NCBI RefSeq assembly: GCF_031195445.1
Contig: NZ_CP133480.1
Span: forward strand, 1,784,001-1,848,000
Source of the DNA: Acuticoccus sp. MNP-M23
GTDB lineage: Bacteria > Pseudomonadota > Alphaproteobacteria > Rhizobiales > Amorphaceae
Direction of reading: 5' to 3'
DNA length: 64,000 bases
The notes below the pieces were generated by a model, which did not search any database, was not told the origin of the DNA, and worked only from the letters and a program-made list of their open reading frames with translations. Positions 1 to 7,612 of this stretch are shown one piece after another. Both the position numbers and the translations under genes were made by a program. Positions within the stretch are counted from its first letter, which is position 1; each line of letters starts with the position of its first letter.

Positions 1-126
1 TGCGACGGCGAGGGGCCGACGGAAGAATGCCCCATCATCAACTACTTCTTCGACGAAGACGGCAATCGCCTTTCTGACGGGCATAGCGAGGAGACCATTC
101 AGAAATCCCGGCAGCTCAGCTCGTGA
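1..126 (+). CDS. MerR-family metal regulator, C-terminal fragment (5' end outside window)
   Basis: The first frame is open from base 1 to a TGA at 124-126 and gives 41 residues. They begin with Cys, and a second Cys follows nine residues later in the context ECPII. MerR-family metal sensors end in a similar Cys-rich loop followed by CPI; the spacing of 9 equals that between the two C-terminal cysteines of mercury MerR. The DNA-binding half lies outside the window, so the assignment rests on this loop and on the metal-resistance genes that follow on the same strand. Confidence 0.5.
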   Translation, partial: CDGEGPTEECPIINYFFDEDGNRLSDGHSEETIQKSRQLSS

Positions 127-334
127 ATGTCGGGCGGCTCTGTAGCGCCGATCGCCGCAGCGCGACCAAAGTAAGGGCCGGCCGGATCGAGCGAAAAATG
201 ACCGTTCCATAGAACTTTCGCGACGACGAGGGCAATAACGTCGCCGAAGATCGCCGTCTTTGTTGCGGCGATGCCCGTCGGTTTCCACCGATCGTGGCGC
301 TTGAATGAAACCCCAAGAAAGAAAGGTTGGGTCA

Positions 335-655
335 ATGACGACTCACGCCAATACGGACGCTTGCATGACGGCCTGCATGGAGTGCCTGGCCGCCTGTGCT
401 CGATGTCTCGATGAGTGCATCGGCAGCGAGGCGATGGCGCAGTGCGCACGGCTTTGTCGCGACTGCATGGTCACCTGCGGTGCGTGCGCAACGCTGTGCG
501 CGTCGAACTCGCAGAATTGCGGCACGCTGTGCCGCGCGTGCGCCGAGATCTGCGAGGCCTGCGCCGCAGAATGCGAGAAGCACGATTCCGAGCACTGCCA
601 GGAATGCGCCCGCGCCTGCCGCAAGTGCGCCGAGGAATGCCGCAAGCTGCAGTAA
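335..655 (+). CDS. Cys-rich four-helix-bundle copper-binding protein (Csp / DUF326 type)
   Basis: The 106-residue product has about 23 cysteines in CxxxC and CxxC spacing along predicted helices, the hallmark of copper storage proteins (Csp), which hold many Cu(I) ions inside a four-helix bundle. No signal peptide is seen, so a cytosolic Csp3-like form is likely. The ATG at 335 is preferred over the one at 305 because AAGAAAGAAAGG precedes it and the product then begins with MTTHANTD, as in relatives. It lies downstream of a MerR-type regulator tail, which fits metal-induced expression, although no operator was found in the 208 bp between them. Cu(I) binding is inferred from the family. Confidence 0.85.
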   Translation: MTTHANTDACMTACMECLAACARCLDECIGSEAMAQCARLCRDCMVTCGACATLCASNSQNCGTLCRACAEICEACAAECEKHDSEHCQECARACRKCAEECRKLQ

Positions 656-740
656 CATTGGGTCGGCGGGCGTTTATACGGCGCCCGCCGTCACTCTCCC
701 CCCCAACGCTCGCGCAACGGCGATCGCATACGAGACAGTC

Positions 741-1175
741 ATGACCACCGCCATTCTCCTCACCGCTGTTCTTCTCCTCTTCAGCACCTCGATCCACTAC
801 GCCACTTTGCGTGCCGTTTCGGCCGCGATCGCCGCGCGGCCGGACGCCCGTTATTTCGGCCTGCTCTTGTCGGTCGGCGCGATCACGCTCGCGCACGTTG
901 TGGAAGCGTCGCTCTATGCGGGGGGATTCTGGCTTGGCGACGATGTCTTCATGATCGGTTCGTTCAAGGTTGAGGATGAAATGGGGTGGATGGACTACTT
1001 CTACTTCTCTCTCGTCAACTTCACGACGCTCGGGCGAGGCGACATCGCACCGACCGATCATCAACGTTTCATCGCCGGCATCGAAGCCTTCAACGGCTTC
1101 CTGCTGATTACCGCGTCGGGCAGTTTCATCCTGCAGGTGATGCGCGGGAAGGCGCCGCTCTCACGAGAATGGTGA
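741..1175 (+). CDS. Small two-TM potassium-channel-like membrane protein
   Basis: This 144-residue protein has hydrophobic segments at about residues 3-22 and 40-62, a pore-loop-like stretch near residues 88-104 and a last hydrophobic helix near 118-135. The stretch FTTLGRGDIAP resembles the K+ selectivity filter TTxGYGD of Ion_trans_2 channels, but the aromatic of GYG is replaced by Arg, so K+ selectivity cannot be assumed. The ATG at 741 was chosen because it begins directly before the first membrane helix. It follows the copper-storage-like gene by 85 bp on the same strand and converges with ccmI. Confidence 0.7.
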   Translation: MTTAILLTAVLLLFSTSIHYATLRAVSAAIAARPDARYFGLLLSVGAITLAHVVEASLYAGGFWLGDDVFMIGSFKVEDEMGWMDYFYFSLVNFTTLGRGDIAPTDHQRFIAGIEAFNGFLLITASGSFILQVMRGKAPLSREW

Positions 1176-1181
1176 CGCGTC

Positions 1182-2345
1182 TCAGCCGCCGAGCGTCGCA
1201 AGCGCCTCGTCGACAACCTTCTGCCGAGGATCGCTCTGGGGCAAAGCCGATAGCAGATCCTTGGCGCGCAGGTAGGCCGATCGCGCCTCGTCCGGTTCGC
1301 CGAGCACGGTGTAGGCGTTTGCCAATCGAAGCCAGCCGTCGAGATCGTCAGGCTCGGTCTCGAGCCGTTTGGCGAGCCTTGCCACCATCGAGCGGATGAA
1401 CTCGCCCCTTTGCTCGTCGGACATGCGGCCGGCAGCTTCCACCTGCTGCGCCGTCGGCCCTGGTCCCGACGTCGGTGCGGTTGCATCCGGCGCACCGTAG
1501 GCGGCAAGATCGAGCGGCGCGATCCCGATGCGCGCGGCAAGGACATTCGCCCGCTCGACGAACGAGCGCATCCATGGCGCGAACGCGTCTTCGGCGTCCA
1601 GCAGATTTTTGAGCGCCTCGAACGCCCCCTCGACGTCACCAACCTGCTCGCGGGCGAGCGACTGATAGTAGATCGCCGCAGGGTTGCGCGGATCGAGCTC
1701 CAGCGCTCGCTCGAACGCCTTGGCGGCCTTCGGCGTCACCGTGCCGGCCTCGGCGGCGACGAGCGCCTCGCCGTAGCGCGACAGCGTGTCGGTGCGCGCG
1801 TCGGGCCGGTCGATCACCTCGGCAAAGGCGTCGGCGGCGTCGCGGAACCGCCCCATACGCATGTAGGTTCGGCCGAGCAGCACCCAGCCTTCGGTAGGAC
1901 TGCCCGGATCGCTTTCAAGCTGCGAGCGCAGGCGAGACGCCACCTCGGTGACGTCCTCGAGCTGTTGCCGCTCTTCGGCGCGCTCGGGAATCGGAACGCT
2001 TGGCATGTCAGGCCGCCCGAGCTGGAGGTAGAGCGCCGCCCCTGCCACGGGAACAAGGACTGCCGTCAGGACGATCAGCCCGCGCCCGCTCGTCGATGCG
2101 TCCCTTTGCGCCTCCTTGCCGAGCGTGATCATCCGCCGTTTGATCTCGACCTCGGCCGCCGCGGCATCGTCGCTCAAGAGAACGGCGCGCTCAGCGTCCC
2201 GTTTCACCTCCGCCAGCTGATCCTCAAGGATCGCGAGGGCACTTTGCCGCCGCTCCAGCGCGCGCGGGCTTTTGGAAAGGGCCGGCTGCAACAGCAGCCA
2301 GACGCACAGGAGCGCCAGCCCGCCGGCGATCAGCCAAAAGGTCAT
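1182..2345 (-). CDS. ccmI: Cytochrome c biogenesis protein CcmI (CycH)
   Basis: The 387-residue protein has an N-terminal TM helix (MTFWLIAGGLALLCVWLLL), a Leu/Glu-rich cytoplasmic segment, a second TM near residues 93-113, then TPR-like repeats to the C terminus. This is the CcmI layout; CcmI presents apocytochrome c to the CcmF/CcmH haem ligase in the periplasm. The ATG at 2345 overlaps the ccmH stop by 4 nt, so the two genes are translationally coupled. It is the last gene of a ccmFGHI run. No ccmABCDE genes are in the window, so the operon carries only the haem-ligation branch of System I. Confidence 0.88.
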   Translation of the reverse strand: MTFWLIAGGLALLCVWLLLQPALSKSPRALERRQSALAILEDQLAEVKRDAERAVLLSDDAAAAEVEIKRRMITLGKEAQRDASTSGRGLIVLTAVLVPVAGAALYLQLGRPDMPSVPIPERAEERQQLEDVTEVASRLRSQLESDPGSPTEGWVLLGRTYMRMGRFRDAADAFAEVIDRPDARTDTLSRYGEALVAAEAGTVTPKAAKAFERALELDPRNPAAIYYQSLAREQVGDVEGAFEALKNLLDAEDAFAPWMRSFVERANVLAARIGIAPLDLAAYGAPDATAPTSGPGPTAQQVEAAGRMSDEQRGEFIRSMVARLAKRLETEPDDLDGWLRLANAYTVLGEPDEARSAYLRAKDLLSALPQSDPRQKVVDEALATLGG

Positions 2346-2818
2346 CGCTCTGCTCCCCGCAACGCATCCAGCGCACGCTGCTCTTCGGCCGAGAGCGGCG
2401 GCGGCGGAAGCGCCCGCCTGCGCGAGCGGCGAGCGAACATGCTGAGGCCGACGACCAACGCAATCAACGCGAGCGCGAACGGCATCAGCCAGAGCACGGC
2501 GGTGGTCGCCTTGAAGGGGGGACGGAACAGCACGAAGTCGCCGTACCGCGCGACGAGGTAGGCGAACACCTCCTCGTTGCTGTCGCCGGCGCTCAACCGC
2601 TCGCGCACGATGATGCGCATGTCGCGGGCCATCTGCGCATTCGACTTGTCGATGGATTGGTTCTGGCAAACCACGCACCGAACCTCCGCCGAAATGTCTC
2701 GCGCCCTGGCTTCAAGCTGGGCGTCGTCCAAAATCTCGTCCGGCTCCACCGCGACCGCGACGGAGACGAGGAACAGTGTCGCGAGGAGCGCCGCCGCGAG
2801 TCGAACGAAGCCCCTCAT
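2342..2818 (-). CDS. ccmH: Cytochrome c biogenesis protein CcmH (CycL/NrfF family)
   Basis: The product is 158 residues. It has a signal peptide or TM at residues 5-23, then the diagnostic redox motif RCVVCQNQSI near residues 47-56, and a C-terminal TM near 108-127. CcmH keeps the CXXCH cysteines of apocytochromes reduced for haem attachment, working with CcmG and CcmF. The start overlaps the ccmG stop by 4 nt and the end overlaps ccmI by 4 nt. The conserved Cys pair is present, so the protein looks functional. Confidence 0.93.
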   Translation of the reverse strand: MRGFVRLAAALLATLFLVSVAVAVEPDEILDDAQLEARARDISAEVRCVVCQNQSIDKSNAQMARDMRIIVRERLSAGDSNEEVFAYLVARYGDFVLFRPPFKATTAVLWLMPFALALIALVVGLSMFARRSRRRALPPPPLSAEEQRALDALRGAER

Positions 2819-3384
2819 GACGCTGCGAGACCTGGTGCTGTCGTGCGCGCCGCCTCGAGCGCGCCCAAAATGCGCTCGCGCTGATCGTCTGAGATGATGG
2901 GGCCGACGTGGCGCAGCCGCACGGTTCCGCCGGCATCCACGACGAAGGTTTCAGGGACGCCGGTGAGACCCCATTCGATGCCGGCGCGCCCGTCATAGTC
3001 GGACCCGATCCGAGCATAGGGGTTCCCGAGCTCATCGAGCCATGCGCGCGCCTCGCCCGGCTTGTCCTTGTAGTTGATGCCGTAGAGGACGACGCCGTCA
3101 CGCTCCACCATGCGGGTGAGCACGGCGTGTTCGGCACGGCAGGGAATGCACCAGGACGCGAACACGTTGACAAGGACGGGCCCGGGCGTTCCGACGAGAT
3201 CCTCGCGCGACAGTCCGGGCACGCCGGCGCCCTCCAGAGCCGGCAGCGCGAAGGCCGGCGCAGGCTCGTCGATCAGGACCGAGGGAAGCACGGAGGGGTC
3301 GCGGTCCGGATTGAGGCCCCAAAGGAGAAAGCCCCCGATCCCAGCGACGACGATGAGCGGCAACACGAAGAGTAGTCGTTTCAT
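2815..3384 (-). CDS. ccmG: Periplasmic thiol:disulfide oxidoreductase CcmG/DsbE
   Basis: The 189-residue protein has an N-terminal membrane anchor (residues 4-23) and a thioredoxin fold with the active site WCIPC near residues 78-82. Family features LINVFASWC-like and GVPETFVVD-like strings, including the cis-Pro region, are visible. CcmG passes electrons to CcmH or apocytochrome c during maturation. It lies 6 bp downstream of ccmF and overlaps ccmH by 4 nt. Confidence 0.93.
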   Translation of the reverse strand: MKRLLFVLPLIVVAGIGGFLLWGLNPDRDPSVLPSVLIDEPAPAFALPALEGAGVPGLSREDLVGTPGPVLVNVFASWCIPCRAEHAVLTRMVERDGVVLYGINYKDKPGEARAWLDELGNPYARIGSDYDGRAGIEWGLTGVPETFVVDAGGTVRLRHVGPIISDDQRERILGALEAARTTAPGLAAS

Positions 3385-3390
3385 TGGCCC

Positions 3391-5388
3391 TCACTCCGCC
3401 GGGACGACGGCCGGGCGCGTTACCACCGGCTGAACTTTGCGGGGCGCACCGACCCGGAGGCGCCGATCGCTAAGCGAGACGATTGCGCCAGCGATCATCA
3501 TTGCTGCGGCGAGCCAGATCAGCCCGACGAGCGGCTGGTAGACCACGCGCAGCGTCCAGCCTTGTGCGTTTTCCGCCGCCGGCTCGCTGATCGTTGCGAG
3601 AAGATCACCCATCGGCCGCGAGCGGATCGCGGCCTCGGTGGTCGTGATCGAAGCCAGCGGGTAGGCGCGTCGCTCCGGGCGCAGCGTCGTGACGGCCTCC
3701 CCATCACGTGTGACGGCGATCTCCGCCATGCGCGAGACGTAGTTCGGCCCTTGGACCACGCTGACGCCATCGAAGCGAAGCTCGAAACCGGCGACGGTAA
3801 CGGTCGTCCCCTCGCGCGCGCTGACGATGGTCTCGGTCTGCCACGCCGTCGATCCCACGAAGCCGAAGATCGCGATCGCAAGGCCGAGGTGGGCGAGCGT
3901 CATGCCGTATGCCGCGCGCGGCAGCCCCCTGGCGCGGCGCCAACTCCATGGCAGCGGCGCCCTGAAGAGCTGGACGCGGTCGGCCCATTCGATGACGGTG
4001 GCCGTGACGAGCCAGACAGCGAAGGCGACCGCGATGACGGCGAGCACCGGCCCCTTTGTGTCGAAATACCAGACCGCGAGCGCCGCGATGACGGTGACGA
4101 GGAAGGCGAACTTCAGCCGATCGAGCACGCCGGCAATGTCAGCACGCTTCCATGACAGGAACGGGCCGACCCCCATCACCAGGACGAGCGGCAGCATCAG
4201 GGGCACGAACGTCGTGTTGTAGAACGGCGGGCCGATCGACACCTTGTCGCCTGTGACGGCCTCCAGAAAGAGCGGGTAGAGGGTGCCGATGAGCACCGTC
4301 CCCGTCGCGACCGAAAGGATGAGGTTGTTGACGATGAGTCCGGTCTCGCGGCTGACCGGCGCGAAGAGACCGCCGGCTTTGAGGTCCGGCGCGCGCAGGG
4401 CATAGAGCGTCAGCGAGCCGCCGATGGCGATGCCGAGAAGCGCCAGGATATAGACGCCGCGCTCGGGATCGACAGCGAAGGCGTGGACGGACGTCAGAAG
4501 CCCCGAGCGCACGATGAAGGTTCCCAGGAGGCTGAGCGAGAAGGCGAGGATCGCGAGCAGGATCGTCCAGCTCTTGAAGGCGTCGCGCTTCTCGCTGACG
4601 ATCGCCGAGTGGAGCAGCGCCGTCGCCACCAGCCATGGCATGAACGAGACGTTCTCGACCGGATCCCAGAACCACCAGCCGCCCCAGCCGAGCTCGTAGT
4701 ACGCCCACCAAGAACCGAGCGCGATGCCTCCGGTGAGGAAGGCCCACGCGGCCAGGGTCCATGGACGCACCCATCGCGCCCACGCCGGATCGCCGCGGCC
4801 CTCGATTAGCGCCGCCACGGCGAACGAAAACACGATCGAGAGCCCGACATAGCCGAGATAAAGAAGCGGCGGGTGCAGCGCCAAGCCGATGTCCTGAAGC
4901 AGCGGGTTGAGGTCCTGACCCTCGAGCGGAGGCGGAAAAACCCGCTCGAACGGGTTCGAGGTGAACAGCATGAAGGACAGGAAGCCGACGCTGATCCACG
5001 CCTGAACGCTGAGGGTCCGCGCCTTGAGGGCCAGCGGAATGTTCGCGCCGAACAGCGCGACCGAGGCGCCGAAGAGCGCAAGGATTAGCGTCCACAAGAG
5101 GAGCGAACCCTCATGGCTCCCCCACGTTCCGGCAACCTTGAAGATCAGCGGCTTCAGGACGCTAGAGTTCTCGACGACGTTGAGCACCGTGAAGTCGCTG
5201 ACGACGAAAGAGCGCATCAGGGCGATGAACGCGAAGGCGAGCAAAATGACCTGGGCGATCGATGTCGCCTCGGCGCTTTTCATCCAGCGCAGATGGCCGG
5301 TGCTGGCACCGGCGATTGGCAGAACGCTCTGCACAAGAGCAACAGCGAGCGCCAGGCTCAATGCAAATTGGCCAACTTCTGGGATCAC
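3391..5388 (-). CDS. ccmF: Haem lyase subunit CcmF
   Basis: The protein is a 665-residue, many-TM polytopic membrane protein with the tryptophan-rich haem-handling (WWD) motif GGWWFWDPVEN. CcmF is the haem lyase that attaches haem to CXXCH apocytochromes. A GTG at 5388 was chosen over the ATG at 5436: GAGGTG lies 8 nt upstream and the product then begins MIPEVGQFAL, the standard CcmF N terminus. It is the first gene of the ccmFGHI operon. A ccmE gene usually precedes ccmF in alphaproteobacteria but is absent; the 270 bp upstream are a divergent promoter region. Confidence 0.93.
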   Translation of the reverse strand: MIPEVGQFALSLALAVALVQSVLPIAGASTGHLRWMKSAEATSIAQVILLAFAFIALMRSFVVSDFTVLNVVENSSVLKPLIFKVAGTWGSHEGSLLLWTLILALFGASVALFGANIPLALKARTLSVQAWISVGFLSFMLFTSNPFERVFPPPLEGQDLNPLLQDIGLALHPPLLYLGYVGLSIVFSFAVAALIEGRGDPAWARWVRPWTLAAWAFLTGGIALGSWWAYYELGWGGWWFWDPVENVSFMPWLVATALLHSAIVSEKRDAFKSWTILLAILAFSLSLLGTFIVRSGLLTSVHAFAVDPERGVYILALLGIAIGGSLTLYALRAPDLKAGGLFAPVSRETGLIVNNLILSVATGTVLIGTLYPLFLEAVTGDKVSIGPPFYNTTFVPLMLPLVLVMGVGPFLSWKRADIAGVLDRLKFAFLVTVIAALAVWYFDTKGPVLAVIAVAFAVWLVTATVIEWADRVQLFRAPLPWSWRRARGLPRAAYGMTLAHLGLAIAIFGFVGSTAWQTETIVSAREGTTVTVAGFELRFDGVSVVQGPNYVSRMAEIAVTRDGEAVTTLRPERRAYPLASITTTEAAIRSRPMGDLLATISEPAAENAQGWTLRVVYQPLVGLIWLAAAMMIAGAIVSLSDRRLRVGAPRKVQPVVTRPAVVPAE

Positions 5389-5500
5389 GGAAACGACACC
5401 TCGGCAACTGATCGTCGAAGCGTCCGCGGCTCCCACGTTGGAATGTCAAGAACCGGCTGCGGCTTCATTGGCTATCACAGCATCGTGAACCCTCGGTGCT

Positions 5501-5531
5501 TTGACCCTTCCACGTCGGAAGGCGGTACCGA
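5501..5531 (+). promoter_or_regulatory. MerR/CueR-type promoter-operator
   Basis: A -35-like TTGACC (5501-5506), a 19-bp spacer and a -10-like TACCGA (5526-5531) enclose the dyad CCTTCC-N5-GGAAGG (5506-5522). MerR-family activators bind a dyad inside an over-long 19-20 bp spacer, and CueR boxes use CCTTCC/GGAAGG arms. The promoter points at the small membrane protein and Rieske genes that start at 5659 and 5894. Seen: dyad and spacing. Inferred: control by a MerR-family copper sensor, whose gene is not identified. Confidence 0.6.
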
Positions 5532-5658
5532 CCGTCTCAGTGCCGGACTGTCCCGGCTCGTTGGGCAAGGGCTGGATCATCTTGTGAACAATACGCCACC
5601 TGTTTCCTCAGTACCGGCGGTGAGGTCCCGGAAAGTTGTTCAGTCGGGCGGGGGCGTC

Positions 5659-5913
5659 ATGAAGCACGCGATGTGGATCTGCTGCGCCGTGATGCTCGCA
5701 CCGTTGGGGCTTTACTTCGTTCAGGGCGGGACAGTTGCAGGTCTTTCCTCGACCCTTGGATTGTTCGCGCCGCTCGTTCTTTGTGTGGGCATGCATTTCG
5801 TCCTGCACCGTGTGATGGGGCGATCCTGTCACGGCAGCGGTGGCGAGGCCGCGCCAAAGCTCGAGGAGGCGCGCGTAGAGGAGCGCGAACGCCATGTCTC
5901 CGCCCACCGCTGA
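5659..5913 (+). CDS. Small two-TM membrane protein, DUF2933-like
   Basis: The 84-residue protein starts MKHAMWICCAVMLAPLGLYF and has two hydrophobic segments (about 4-22 and 29-51), then HxxMG and a charged tail. Small DUF2933 proteins with an N-terminal MKH and Cys-containing first helix are common in metal-resistance loci; their function is unknown. It overlaps the Rieske gene by 20 nt and both lie downstream of the CueR-like promoter at 5501-5531. Confidence 0.6.
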   Translation: MKHAMWICCAVMLAPLGLYFVQGGTVAGLSSTLGLFAPLVLCVGMHFVLHRVMGRSCHGSGGEAAPKLEEARVEERERHVSAHR

Positions 5914-6439
5914 CGACACCGTCGACGATCCGGTCCGCCGCGATTTTCTTTACATCGCCACTGGAGCACTTGGTGCAACCGCCGTCGCGGCGGTCGTATG
6001 GCCCTTCATCGACAGCCTGAACCCTGCGGCAGACGTCTCCGCTCTCGCGGAGGTCGAGATCGATATCTCCGACATTGAGGTCGGCGAGCGCGTCACGGTA
6101 ATGTGGCAGAGCAAGCCGGTTTTCATCGACCACCGCACGCCAGACCAGATCGACGCGGCGCGGTTGGAGGACGTCGACTCGTTGCCCGATCCGCAAAGCG
6201 ATGAGGTCCGCGTCCAGCGACCGGAGTGGCTCATCGTCGTCGGCGTGTGCACCCATCTGGGGTGCATCCCTCTCGGTCAGCGCCAAGGCGATCCGCTCGG
6301 AAACTGGGGCGGCTGGTTCTGCCCTTGCCACGGCTCGCACTACGATACCTCAGGGCGCATCCGCCGCGGTCCTGCGCCGACGAACCTCATCGTGCCGCCC
6401 TACACGTTCCAGTCCGACACGACGGTCATCATCGGCTGA
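5894..6439 (+). CDS. petA: Rieske [2Fe-2S] protein, orphan ubiquinol-cytochrome c reductase iron-sulfur subunit
   Basis: The 181-residue protein has a twin-Arg-like N terminus with RRDFLYIATGALG and a single TM, then a hinge and a Rieske domain. Both cluster-binding motifs are intact: CTHLGC near residues 116-121 and CPCHGSHYD near 149-157. This matches the alphaproteobacterial bc1 Rieske subunit. GAGGAG lies 9 nt before the ATG. No cytochrome b or c1 gene follows: the next gene is convergent, so this is an extra Rieske protein encoded alone on the island behind a metal-type promoter. It may replace or supplement the chromosomal subunit; that is inference. Confidence 0.9.
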   Translation: MSPPTADDTVDDPVRRDFLYIATGALGATAVAAVVWPFIDSLNPAADVSALAEVEIDISDIEVGERVTVMWQSKPVFIDHRTPDQIDAARLEDVDSLPDPQSDEVRVQRPEWLIVVGVCTHLGCIPLGQRQGDPLGNWGGWFCPCHGSHYDTSGRIRRGPAPTNLIVPPYTFQSDTTVIIG

Positions 6440-6524
6440 AACAGCCGGCCGGATGGGCTCAGGACGCTGACCGACCCCATCACCATCGCACGCAAACCGC
6501 GTTCTCCTGTCGACAGGCGCTTGT

Positions 6525-7496
6525 TCAGCCTGCGCAACGATAGAAGCCGCGGTATCCGATCGTCAGTTCGTCGCGCAGGTCGAAGACGAGGTCGGCCAGC
6601 ACGCGTTGCGCTCCGTCGACGTCTTCGAACTCTTCCTCGGGCGCGGCCTCCAGCGAAAGCGTGAGGCCCTCCGCGGCGAGCGGCTCACCGCCGAGCGCTT
6701 GGACGGGATCGCCGGCCGGCGCCGCGACAAGGACGAGTTGTCCGTTCAGCTTCACTACGCCCTCGACCCCCTCGCCACCAGAACGCACGGCGAGCACGGG
6801 GTCGCCTTCCGCGGTCATCTTGAAGTCGCAGCCGGCGCCGGTGCCGAGCGCGTGGTCGAGGGTCGCGGGATCCATCGGCGCGAGATCGAGCGTCGGCCTG
6901 ACGTTTGCGTCGAGGGCCGCCTGCAACGGCACGATCTCCGGAGCGGGCGCCTCACCATCGGCTTCCGGCGGCATCGCATTGCCCTCATCGAGCTCCGCGA
7001 TGAGGTATCGCATCTCCGCAATCTCGCGCTCCTGCGCCACGATGATCTCGTCGGCGAGCTTGCGCACGCGCGGTTCGGCGATGTTCGCGCGTTTGCTGGT
7101 CAAGAGCGCGATCGAGTGGTGGGGGATCATGGCGCGCATGTAGCTCGTCTCGCCGACGGTCGTCTGACTGCGCACCAGCCACAGCGCCCCAGCGAAGACG
7201 ATCACGCTCCCTGCAAAGACCGCGACGTTGATGGCAAGGTTGCGGTACATTCCGAGCATATAGGCGAGCATGATGACGGCCATCGTCGCCCCCATGACGA
7301 ACGCCATATAGAACCGGGTCTCACTCCAGAAAATCTGCTCCCAAGCGTACGTGTTCAGGTACATGAGAATGAACATGACGGCCGTGGACGTCGCAATCAT
7401 CGCGAAGAAGCGCCAGTAGTTCTTCAAGCCATGGGACGACTTCTTTTCGTGGGCACCGGCGTGTTGCGTGCCTTTGGGGTCGGTTCTGTGGGCCAT
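6525..7496 (-). CDS. DUF305-domain membrane protein with extra C-terminal domain
   Basis: The 323-residue protein has a His-containing N-terminal tail, three TM helices (about 29-47, 60-82, 88-107), then a DUF305-like segment with RAMIPHHSIALLTS and helices rich in Glu/Ala. An acidic C-terminal domain of about 130 residues follows and ends YRGFYRCAG. DUF305 proteins are ferritin-like helical proteins often found with copper genes; the MxxHH motif is typical. It is on the same strand as the nuo-like operon, 116 bp downstream of nuoN, and converges with the Rieske gene. The role of the C-terminal part is unknown. Confidence 0.75.
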   Translation of the reverse strand: MAHRTDPKGTQHAGAHEKKSSHGLKNYWRFFAMIATSTAVMFILMYLNTYAWEQIFWSETRFYMAFVMGATMAVIMLAYMLGMYRNLAINVAVFAGSVIVFAGALWLVRSQTTVGETSYMRAMIPHHSIALLTSKRANIAEPRVRKLADEIIVAQEREIAEMRYLIAELDEGNAMPPEADGEAPAPEIVPLQAALDANVRPTLDLAPMDPATLDHALGTGAGCDFKMTAEGDPVLAVRSGGEGVEGVVKLNGQLVLVAAPAGDPVQALGGEPLAAEGLTLSLEAAPEEEFEDVDGAQRVLADLVFDLRDELTIGYRGFYRCAG

Positions 7497-7612
7497 GGCG
7501 GATTACAATCTCAGCAGTGTAAGCGATGCAGGCTCGCGAGCGATGTCTTGCCGCTACCTATGTGTGGTATCCAGAAAACGCCTGAGGCGACGCCGTCGTT
7601 CCGGCCGAAAGG

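Noticed and set aside
99-449. Minus-strand frame with AIFGDVIALVVAKVLWNGH
   Set aside because: Part of it looks protein-like, but the frame overlaps the copper-storage-like gene and no family or start could be supported.
6525-7496. DUF305 gene as part of the nuo-like complex
   Set aside because: It is on the same strand but separated by 116 bp and has no complex I homology; co-transcription is possible but not shown.
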